The position numbers were made by a program, and so were the translations under genes. The notes under the pieces are model-generated. The model was not told the origin of the DNA and made no database searches. It saw only the letters and a list, made by a program, of their open reading frames with translations. Of a stretch of 64,000 bases of DNA, positions 45,044 through 54,269 are shown piece after piece (the stretch's first letter is position 1; each line of letters begins with the position of its first letter). The stretch comes from Fallopia convolvulus (Eukaryota; Streptophyta; Magnoliopsida; Caryophyllales; Polygonaceae), in the NCBI GenBank assembly GCA_964016875.1, contig OZ024724.1:49106438-49170437 (forward strand). The letters are read 5' to 3'.

Positions 45044-46668
45044 GGTATGCACGCTGTGCTGAAAAAGATATTGGATTCATCTCGAGGCGGCTTCAACACC
45101 GTGATACTAAGGATTCACATCCAGATGGAATCTCAAACCAAGAGTTTGAGGACAGCCATTGAGAGAACCAAATTACAAAAACCAACAAAATACAGACTAA
45201 TGGAGTAAAAGTTCAAAGCGTTGTTTCGTCCTATACGCGGACACGTTTCAAGGCAATGCCTAGGTAAGTTGTTAGACATGTATTATGATATAGCAATTGA
45301 GTTAACGCAGGGCACACTCGAGATGGAGTGCCACGACTACTTTTGGAGGGAATGTCACGGTCTTCCATGCAAGTATCGAGTTGCACACACTATCATAACT
45401 AAAGTACCCATCTAGATGGAGGAGATGCATCATTTTTGGAAACAAATCGAATGGGATGGACTTAGCGATGACAATGATCTTGCCCTTGCCTACGTACCCT
45501 TGACCATTCAAGACACAACGTAGGACAAAATGTTGGTTGTACAAAATAGCGGTCAGATGCCTAGAGACCAATTTTGCAAATTACTTCAGCGTTCAAAGAT
45601 TCAAAGCATCCCAAAGACACAAACCTTATTGAGTTGATACCTTACGAGACGCCAGATGGAGCCAACAAGTATTCAACCACCCGGGAAAAAAACACCTTGA
45701 GCACGTAATGCAAGAGTACGAGAGGAAGCAACAAAGACGGAAAGACAACGACAGTGGGAGCAAAGCAAATACATCGGCGTCATCCCGACCACACGGACGA
45801 CCTAAAGGATCTAGGAATAAGAAACGGACCGGAGTAGGAGTTGATACGCCTCCGGTTGCGACCGCGTCTCCTAGCACCGCTACCCTGGCCGATGGAAGCC
45901 ATCGTGCCCCCCCCCCCCCCCCCCGACGAGCGTCAAATGGTGCGGGGTTAACTTTGGAATCGGTAATGTGGATAGTTTTATATTTCCGTTCATTGATGAT
46001 CCTAGAGACGTGATGGGAGACGGTCATTGTGGCTTTTGGTCCCTTGCTTGCGTATTGGGGAGGCAAGAGGAGGAGTATTACAGTATTCGATGGGAGCTTC
46101 AGGCAGAATTGATGCGGAACAGAGATATGTATGATGTCTTGTTCACTAGGGGCCTTACATCATTTGATTAGTTCTTGGAGCAGATCGGCCATGTGGAGTC
46201 TCCTTGCTCGAACAGATATTGGCTAGAAATGCCGCTACACGGCCTTGTGTTTTCTACTTTTTATCAAGTGCCACTTGTGTTCTTATCGAGGGATCGAGGC
46301 TCCCACACATGTTTATCGTTGCGTATTTTTGGGAACAATCAAGGACATGGGATACCGCCGCCAGTCGTTGTTATCGCCCACGTTCGTCGACGGGATCACT
46401 TCATACCGGTGAGAAATTTGTAATCATTTTTTTATGAAGTTGTTTGTTTTTGTAGATCTTGCTTGCGTATATGTGACATGGTATTTCTTTTCAGGTATGG
46501 CTGATGGGGAACGCGCCTACCCCTCTCCCCCCCCCCCCACCTCCTCATGCATGGCGTCAATTTCACGACCCTAGCGCCGACTATTGGCTCGATGCTCTTA
46601 ACCTGAGGATTGACCTTTGGAAGGCTTGCCGAAGGGACATCGGTCGGGATCCGGAGACATTTACTTAA
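45044..46668 (+). pseudogene. MULE/FAR1-type transposase C-terminus with AT-hook and OTU protease domain
   Basis: Starts after a TTTTTAG acceptor with RVEGMHAVLKKILDSSRGGF. Next come a SWIM-like zinc region (CHDYFWRECHGLPCKY, 45330-45380), an AT-hook-like GRPKGSRNKKR (about 45799-45831), an 18-C tract (45907-45924), and an OTU-type cysteine protease domain: DVMGDGHCGFWSLA with the D-G-x-C catalytic signature (about 46009-46050) and RRRDHFIPV near the catalytic His (46385-46411). An intron (GTGAGA at 46410 to TTTTCAG at 46495) leads to a last exon ending TAA at 46666. In-frame stops at about 45206, 45413, 45521 and 46169 and frameshifts near 45600, 45650-45710 and 45930-46000 kill it. The DDE catalytic region upstream is missing. 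OTU domains remove ubiquitin; their role in MULEs is not known to me. Confidence 0.75.
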
Positions 46669-46906
46669 GACAGTCTTGTTAGGGGAATTGTTATGGGATA
46701 TATGTACTTTATTAAGAAGAACATGTTTTCATATTTCATGTATTGTGTGCCCCGTTTAGGAGATTTATGAACTTTTTTAAGATGTTTCGATGTAAGGGGG
46801 TCGAACTTTCCCCAGTTTGAGGACTACTAAGCTCAATTTATCTTAATATTAATAAAAAAAACCTAGAGGGGACGAAGAGCACCGTCTCTTCTTCAACTAT
46901 ATCAAT
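46669..46906. other. Spacer between convergent MULE and PMD genes
   Basis: 238 bp. Contains AATATTAATAAAAAAAACC (about 46845-46862), which could serve as a poly(A) region. Confidence 0.5.
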
Positions 46907-49042
46907 TTATAAGGTTAAATACATATATGTTCTTACCATCTTGTCGGAAACTGTCAGTGTCGGGTGAGGCACATGAGCACGAGGGTCATCTTGGTGCGCT
47001 GAAATCGGGTCCACGTGCACGTGAGATTGGGCCCTAAACCATGCCAAGTAGCCCTCCTCCACCTGCCATGAATACTCGGCACGCCGCACATCCAACTCGA
47101 TAAGGTGCTCCGTACGCTGTGCCCATTGGAGGTCCGCTTGATCATATGTAACAATGTATGGGCGGTTCTGAATGCTCGCATGCCGGACCAGAACCGCAGG
47201 CTGCAATGGTGGAGGAGGGATGGTTTGGTTACGACTAAACTGGTGCAACGCCCTCTTTGGATGGTAAGCCTCATGTATGGTCTCAAGTACCAAGACGCCC
47301 CTATAACGAGACACCCGATACACGCCATCAAAATCTAGGTAACAACCCCACAGCATCCATCGAATCTGCAAATCGGAATACAAATCATCAATCGTCACAC
47401 TTTTTTTTACAACAATAGGAGGAGTATGTACGTCACGTTGATATCGAAGGTTTACCTCCTCTGCACGGACCGTGTCTAGAATCAGTCGTAGCTCCGCCAG
47501 TCTTGCGGTGACACGGCTGGGGGCCCGATCTCTAGTCTGTCGTGCGGCTGCACGACCATCAGCTAGCGGGTCCAACGCCAGGTTGATCCAACTCCGGGTG
47601 TGCTCGAAATAAGTCATGATCCATTTCTGAAACAATACTTATAAGATATTGAACCCAACCAAATTAGAAGAATGAAATAAAAAAGCCGAAGCACGTACCC
47701 TCAACACAAGAGCGCAACCCGTCGCGTCAGCGCACGATGACATCCCGAGATCACGACATAGCCCCGCCAATAAACTCGCACCCCAAGCATATCGACCCGT
47801 CCTGTCGAGGTCGAATAGGAACGCCAATATCCACGTCCTAATCATGTTCCCGGACTTGTCGACGAATAATGTCACCCCGAGAAAGCACCATAGAAACAAA
47901 GTGTAAATGGTCCTTGGGGGTGCGGGCCGGACCCCCCCTAAACATGTCCGACAAAATAGCTGCGATAGCCTCGGATGGGGCGCGTGTCCTCCATGCGTGT
48001 GCTGTCTGTGGAACGAGACCCAACCTATCCTCTAAACGAGCCTCGGTCTCCAACGGATCCATTAGGGGTATAAGAACATCTCCATCTACAGGCACCCCGA
48101 AAATGCGGTGCATGTCATGGAGGGTGATGGTAATCTCGCCCCACGGGAAGTGGAAGGTGTTGGTCTCTGGATACCAACGCTCCCGAAATGTAGAGATGAG
48201 AATGTGGTCCGTAACCCGGTGAGACCGCTCCGCTGGGCGATGCCCCACCAAGAATCGGGTCCTCCATGCATATATTGTCGAAACCCGCGTAAAGGTGCCA
48301 AGTTCCTAGACCACACTCTAATGACCTTAAGATACTAAAAAGAGGAAATAAACGTGAGTTAGAAAAAACTAAACATTGGTTTCAAAAAAAATTAAATACT
48401 CGTAGTCTGGAAAAGTTTACGTATGTTACGATCGCTCCAAATCTTGTCTGCCACGTGTGTGGAATACGTCGTCAACGGGCTATCGTCCATAAGATCTCCC
48501 GGCGCGCCCTCCACAGCGGGAGGGTCCTCATGAGCGGCCCCTGCTGTTGGTGCAAGGGGGGAGGGGGTCCCTTTGGAGCAGGGGGAGGGGCAGATCCAGC
48601 TGGAACGTGAGGAGGGATGGGTGCTGCCGGAACGGGAGGAGGGGAAGACGAAAATGTGGATGTAAGAAAAGGAGTTGACGGTACCGCCACGGATGTAGTA
48701 GGATCGGTCGAAGAAGTAGGTGGAGGGATGGAAAAGACCGATGGCGGGACATGGGTCGTGGGGGGAGGTAAAATAGAGATGGTGGCCTCAGTTATGTGGT
48801 AATCGTCAACCGACAAATCCTCCACAGTACCCACGGGAGCATCAAACTGTATGTCCTGCTCAGTGAAGAGCTGATCGTCCCCTATGACGTCGTCTGGCAA
48901 GTCGTCCTGCATGAACTCCTCCGTAAAATCCACCTCCATATCGGTGGAGGGGTCTACATCCATCTCCGGGGCACACGTCAACTCCGGATCACGGTCGCCT
49001 TCTTTTTCCTCCTCTTCTCGAGGAGGAGGACGCTCAAGCTAG
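46907..49042 (-). pseudogene. Plant mobile domain (PMD, MAIN/MAIL1-like) gene, broken
   Basis: Minus strand. An acidic and Pro-rich N-terminal block (49042-48470; first ATG 48963, MDVDPSTDMEVDFTEEF) changes frame near 48500 to PPAVEGAPGDLMDDSPLTTY. The PMD starts near 48240: LISTFRERWYPETNTFHFPW, GEITITLHDMHRIFGVPVDG, then after a frameshift at about 47890 FLGVTLFVDKSGNMIRTWIL and GRYAWGASLLAGLCRDLGMS, ending at a GTACGT donor (47701). The last exon (from about 47632, after TTTCAG) reads KWIMTYFEHTRSWI and ends QFSRNQTIPPPPL plus a Trp-rich tail, TAA at 46907. PMD proteins in plants occur as host genes (silencing, genome stability) and inside transposons; this copy lies tail to tail with a MULE, so a transposon passenger is likely. 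Confidence 0.75.
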
Positions 49043-49129
49043 TGTGTATGTCCTTTAGGCGACAAGTTCAAATTAAATTAGTAAGTTTTCTATTAATTAT
49101 TTTTGGGAAATTCCTTTTAGTACCCTTAA

Positions 49130-49355
49130 GTTTTTGCCATTTCCTTTTGGTGCCCAAGGAAAAAACTTATTCCTCTTGGTACCCCTGAGGTTTTGGCTTT
49201 TCCCATTGACGCCCCTTTCCGGTTCAAGTTAGTTAATTTCAAGCTTACCATTATGTTAATCACCCTTAAATTAGTAGGATTCAACACTTAAAACACTTAA
49301 ATTCATAACCAAACTACATCAATTTGAATTTTAAAACAATTCTCTATTTTGAGGG
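49130..49355. repeat. One arm of a MITE family shared with 60.65-60.98 kb
   Basis: Contains TTGGTACCCCTGAGGTTTTG, ACCCTTAAATTAGTAGGATT and TCAATTTGAATTTTAAAACA. These match, with substitutions, the reverse complement of about 60790-60985. Only one arm is present here. Confidence 0.7.
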
Positions 49356-49574
49356 GTGGTACGCTCGAACCGCTCGGACCCGTCACTTGGGGTGACGGCA
49401 GGGGGTGCGCCCGAAGCATTCGATCACGTCGCTTGGGGCGACGGCGGTGGAGCGTCGAAATTCGCCGGCGGTGGCTGAGACATTTTTTTTGCTCGCATTT
49501 CGGTTTCGCGCAACAACGAAGAAGACGACAATGGTGTGGCGGCGCCTCGTGCGAGGTTTTAACCCTAATATCCG

Positions 49575-49750
49575 CGTTGGCCCGTTTCGAGCCTATTTTG
49601 GGCCGGGCAAGCCCGTTTCGAGCTTCTGGGTGGTGGTGGCGCATCTTGCGACGATTAAAACCCTAAGCATCCGCGCAGGCCCGTTTCGTGCCTCTTTTGG
49701 GCCACACAAGCCCGTTTCGAGCTTATTGGGCCGCGCAAGCCCGTTTCGCG
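49575..49750. repeat. GC-rich CCCGTTTCGAGC repeat cluster
   Basis: Five copies of GCCCGTTTCG(A/T/C)GC start at about 49579, 49609, 49679, 49709 and 49739, mostly followed by TTGGGCC and GCAAG. The unit is about 30 bp with one longer gap. The translations in this interval have no domain. Confidence 0.85.
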
Positions 49751-49895
49751 CGACGACCATTTCACGTCCGACATCTCGTTTTCATTTTCTACTTTTGTTC
49801 TTCCACGCAACGTTATTTCGCGCGACGGCCATTTCACGTCCGACATCCCGTTTTCATTTTCTACTTTTCCCCTTCCACGCAACGTTATTTCGCGT
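49751..49895. repeat. 72-bp tandem duplication
   Basis: CGACGACCATTTCACGTCCG at 49751 recurs as CGACGGCCATTTCACGTCCG at 49823; the unit carries CGTTTTCATTTTCTACTTTT and CCACGCAACGTTATTTCGCG. Confidence 0.95.
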
Positions 49896-50373
49896 GAATT
49901 CTCGTTGCGCGTCAATTCTGTGCGATTTTTAAAAAATGTTGTGCGTATGTATTCCGCGTAACTAAATAAAAAATCGGACCAATGAGAAAAAAGTGCCCGG
50001 ATGCCGAGGACTACAGAAACAGAAACAGTAAAAGGAAAAAGTCATTATTAAACAGACAACTTCCTTTCAATTTCGCTTGCTGACATCCCCCACAAGTGTT
50101 TTTGAACAAGTGCCCACTTTGTAGTTTACTCTCCTCGTTTGACTCATTTGACAAATAATTAATATAGAAAGAGACCCAAAAGAATAAAATCTGAAGTAAA
50201 ACAAGTAAAAAAGCAAGACCTCGTGATTCTGCTTGGTTACATGTTTTCATCTTCTTCTTTATCTTCTACTAAACGGCTCTATTCTATATGGTCCCTGTAC
50301 ATCTGGGTCAACTGCTGAGAGCTCCTGTCGGCCCTTGATCTCACCCCGTGGGGCCCGTTCGAGAAATAAAGGG

Positions 50374-51662
50374 CTAAGATGAATCGATGACGAGGGCAGT
50401 TGTGGCGTCCGTAACGGACTGGGAATGGTTGTGATCGCCTTCGTACGTCACGATCAACATCGATGGATCGTCCAAAGCCCTCTCCACATGCTTCCTCGCT
50501 GGACATCCCCGCACGCTACTACATTTGTAGTACCCTCTGTTTTTTCACAAAACACAAAAAAAATTTAAATTAATTTCCTGAAGATCACTATTTGAAAGGG
50601 TATTTTGGTACTTAAGCAGGGAAGGAATTCATTGAATGCGGGGCGGTGTAGCTTTACCTAGGGTGAGGGGAACCCTTGATCGGCTTCTGACCGTACTTCC
50701 TCCACGAGTAATCATCCGGTGGAATATCAGCCATCTTCACACTGATTGCTGGGACTCTTACCACCCTCTTTACCCTCGATTTCCTGTTACGGTCAACGCA
50801 ATCAACGGTCAGGATCACTTAAAATTATTGAATAGCATGGACAAAAAAAAATAAGGAATCGGATGGTATACTTTCGCTTAGAGCAATGGCAACGGCCAGA
50901 AGAAGCGCCGCACTTCGAGTCGTCGATGGAGCTGCACTTTCTCTTCCACGAAGAAGTCGACAGGGGAGGTTTTCCGGCGGAAGACATGTTAGACATGTTG
51001 GTGATCTGAAATCCGGAGGACATCGAAGGTGTAACGCTGTCCGTGTCGCCGGTGAGCGATGACATGTACGAAGTCGCCGTTACAGGCGGCGAAGACGCGA
51101 AGTTGATGGTGTTCGACGACGGTATCTCCTTGCGCTCGACCGTCCCGATCGGCACCGTCTTCGGAAGAATCAGTGGCGCGTGGTGGCCGTAGACCTGGTG
51201 GTTACCGATGCTGGGAAGCAGAGGCAAACGCTGCGAGATCGGGGAAGCGCTACTGCAGACTCTGGTGAAGGCGGATCCGTTCGGCTTGCTCTCGAATCCA
51301 CGGCCGGAATTCGGAATCGGCTGCTCCGGAGGCGGCGGAAGCGGCGGGGATGAGGAGGAAGAGGATCCAATTGGACCGCGTCTGAACCGGGCGTGGCCGG
51401 TTCGGGACCGGTCGAGCAGCGAGATGACCTTCTTGAACTTGTTGACGGCCACGTCCGCGACCGCCTTGTAATCGGAGTCGAACGGCTTGGAATTTGGAGA
51501 AGAGCCTTCTGGCTGGTTCTGGTGTTGTGTTTGAGAGAGGATTTGGATGAGCTTCTCGACGCTCTGGATGCCGGCGGCGGCGGCTTCCTGGACGGCGTTA
51601 TCCTCCATTTTGGCGGCGAAGCTGTTGGCCTTGTAACGGACCACCATTAAGTCCACTGCCAT
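50374..51662 (-). CDS. WRKY: WRKY transcription factor, group IId (three exons)
   Basis: Exons 51662-50872, 50783-50658 and 50536-50374 (donors GTATAC and GTAAAG, acceptors AACAG) give 359 residues and a TAG stop. Domains in order: DVAVNKFKKVISLLDR (70-85), the calmodulin-binding C-motif of group IId; RTGHARFRRGP (87-97), the HARF motif; Ser/Pro-rich middle with SYMSSLTGD (198-206); the plant zinc cluster with KRKCSS and CHCSKR (240-263), a nuclear signal; then WRKYGQK (291-297) and a C-x5-C-x23-H-x-H zinc finger (C311, C317, H341, H343). Intron 2 falls after SPHPR, the conserved site for this group. It binds TTGACC/T W-boxes in the nucleus and, by family, acts in defence, senescence or stress with calcium-calmodulin input. 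Length and order are normal, with no breaks. Closest in layout to WRKY7/11/15/17; the exact orthologue is not decided. Confidence 0.96.
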
Positions 51663-51839
51663 ACCTAATTCTGTTTTAGTTTCTACTGATTCTGTTACCT
51701 TACAACAAGATGGAGAGAAAATGTAACACCATCAAAGATTTGAAGCACTGGAATTCGTAGGTGAGGGGGAAGTTATTGAGGAGAAAGCAAGCAAACGTAA
51801 ATATAGTGAGTGGGAGAGGGGCCCAAGGGGGTGTTGGAA

Positions 51840-52067
51840 GGTCAAACTAATTGATGCCCCTCAATTTTAAATAATTAAAAATGGATTCGACCAAAAATAA
51901 AAATAATTAAAAATGGAAAAAGATTTAAATCGGGCATCCAATGGCTCAACTGATCTTGTCGTTTCCTCGTTCGCCCTGTGGTCAAACGCCTCTTCCAATA
52001 AAAATCTTCCACGTGGCTTCGCTTGTTTCTTTGATTCTACTCGGGGAAATGTCTAGCGCCATTGACC
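51840..52067. promoter_or_regulatory. W-box cluster upstream of the WRKY gene
   Basis: Three full W-boxes lie 180-405 bp upstream of the WRKY start codon: GGTCAA at 51840-51845 and 51980-51985, and TTGACC at 52062-52067. In gene orientation two read TTGACC and one GGTCAA. WRKY genes are often controlled by WRKY proteins, so self- or cross-regulation is a reasonable inference. Confidence 0.6.
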
Positions 52068-52670
52068 TTTCTGTTCTATTTTTTATTTAAAAAGAAAACA
52101 AACCTGAAAAATCAAATTGGGACCCACCGTAGTTGAGGAGAAAGCCGTTGGATTAAGTAGTGGGTGAAATCTGAGCATCCAATGCAAAAGTCCTAATAAA
52201 ATAGTCGTGGTGAGTCCGGATGTGAATGGGTGGAGGGCCCCATAGATATCTTTTGTTTACCGGACACCGGAGGCTTGCGTCAAAGCCCAAAAAATTAACA
52301 AGGCCTACCACCACTACAACTTATATGTATCCTCACGTCACGTTTCAAAACAGAACGACGACTTTTCATGGATAAGTTGTATTTTAATTCGAACCTGGTA
52401 ATGTTTAGGGTATGTTTGGTATGTGCTATTTTTTAGTTGATAAGGTAAAATGTGTCATTAATTATAAACATGCTCTAGCATTTTTAGTTGATAAGGTAAT
52501 GTTTAGGGTATGTTTGGTATGTGTCAGTAATGTGTCGTCCTTTCACTTTTTTGGTCGAATGAGTCGTCCTTTTACTCATGTCATAGTATTTTCATGTATA
52601 ACTTCTCCTGTGTTTAAGAGGAAGAGAATCACTTCAGCTAATTATAGATACATAATTACATATAAGAGGA
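52068..52670. other. Distal promoter and intergenic DNA
   Basis: No gene. TTTAGGGTATGTTTGGTATGTG appears twice in part (about 52404-52425 and 52502-52523), with a GATAAGGTAA word repeated near each, a local duplication. Confidence 0.5.
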
Positions 52671-52671
52671 A

Positions 52672-53045
52672 GAGCATCCCCAAGAGATGCTCCAAATTCT
52701 TGAATTTGGTGCATTTGGGGATTCTGGACTTATTTTAAAGTCCAACAAATTCTTCATTACATTCTCCATTTTGGAAAAGATCTCCAAAAGTTGAATCCCT
52801 TTCTCTAAATTTGGGGATATCCCTAAAAAAATTTGGAGAATGCATTAATTGTATATTAAATCATGTCTTGTCCCAATTGGTCAATTTCAAATTTATAATA
52901 GTATTTTATATATAAATATAATAATGATAAAAATATAAATCTTTAAAATGGAGAATTTGTTGGAGTTAGGACATAAAATTTTTGGAGAATGTGGGACTTT
53001 CTTCCCCATTTTGGAGAAATTTTTAGAGCATCTCTTGGGGATGCT
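52672..53045. mobile_element. MITE with GAGCATCCCCAAGAGATGCTC ends, about 370 bp
   Basis: The left end, AGCATCCCCAAGAGATGCTC (52674-52693), recurs inverted at the right end as AGAGCATCTCTTGGGGATGC (53025-53044). AAATTTGGGGA-type and TTTTGGAGA words also pair inwards. No coding sequence. Resembles the plant MITE families starting GAGCATC; target duplication not resolved. Confidence 0.8.
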
Positions 53046-53949
53046 TTTAGGCAGCCAAGTTTGTTAGGAGAAGTGAGACTTTCCACATGGACAAACTATG
53101 TAATAAAATGTACATTATATAAATGAGGTCAAAACTTATACACATTAGCTTAAGTTTTAGGTTTAAAAAGCAATCTCTCATATTAAAAAAACACATCTCA
53201 TTCTGTTTAATTTAGACCCACCAAAACTTCATAAGTATTTATTTTTATATTTGAAAAAATAGTACTCGTACACATTTTTGGCTATTTCATAAGAAATGGT
53301 TAGCGAGAACCAAATAGATGCAAGGTGATGATGATTTGAAGTAAAATAAATAGCTTTCAGCTATGGTTGCTTGAGAGTTGGGACAGAGGGCGGTTTTGAG
53401 GCGTTGACAATGCAAATAGAATTAACAAATTAATAATGATACTTAAGAACATCAACTTGGTCCTTTCCCTCATCATGAAGATTTGATGTGCACGCATGCT
53501 TTTTAAATGCACCGAGACAAGCATTCTCTCGATTCACAATTTATCCAATTTGTTGCTTCTTTTTCTCTTGATCGGCATCAACGTACCACCGTCTATTTAA
53601 ACGTTTTGAATGACTTTTTAGTTTAAAAATAATTAAGTTCCGTGTAAATTTCTACAATTACATTTTTGAGAGATTGAAGTCTTGCCTTATTTTTTTGTTT
53701 TGTTTGAATTATAGAGGTAACATTCTTCATCTTTTTGAGAAAGAGTTTTAGAAAAGGTTTAAATAGTCATTAAGTAAGAAATAGCCCGACCCTTAATATC
53801 ATTAGAAAAAATAGATAAAAATTTTGCGATGTGTCACACAATACAGAATAATTTAAGTTAAAAAAGCAAGTGAAGCTAGGAAATGTTGATGCTGATACTG
53901 ATACTGATGCCTATGGTTGTTGATGCTGATATGAAATGCTGATATCAAT
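53046..53949. other. Intergenic DNA, nothing recognised
   Basis: AT-rich, no supported gene or repeat. Confidence 0.5.
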
Positions 53950-53969
53950 TGCTTATTTTTCAAATAACA

Positions 53970-54257
53970 TGGGATGTGTTCGGTAAACTAAATTGTTGAT
54001 ATATAAGCAAGGGGTGTAAAAAGGGTGAAAAGTGATTTTATGTGGACCCTACTTACTTATATTTTGGCAGATAAGTTAGCTTATTTGAAATAAGGTGGTG
54101 AATGCTGATTATTTTTTCAGTAGATAAGTATCGAAAATTTGTACCTTATTTCAAATAAGCAAGTGTTGTGGAACATGTATAATGATGCTTATTTTTTTTC
54201 AGATAAGCAATTGGGTACTTATAAGCAACCAAATAAGTGTTCCTAAACGGAACCTTA
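53970..54257. mobile_element. Possible MITE rich in TTATTTC(A)AATAAGC
   Basis: GGGATGTGTTCGGTAAAC at the left and AAGTGTTCCTAAACGGAACC at the right form loose inverted ends around several AGATAAGCAA and CTTATTTGAAATAAG inverted words. Target duplication not found. Confidence 0.45.
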
Positions 54258-54269
54258 ATATTCATCTAA

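Noticed and set aside
45708..46013. 101-residue frame as a separate gene
   Set aside because: It is the frame-shifted AT-hook and linker portion of the MULE-OTU pseudogene.
49405..49932. 175-residue plus-strand frame
   Set aside because: It translates the CCCGTTTCGAGC and 72-bp repeats and has no domain.
50279..50506. 75-residue minus-strand frame
   Set aside because: Wrong phase over WRKY exon 3; the spliced frame gives the zinc finger.
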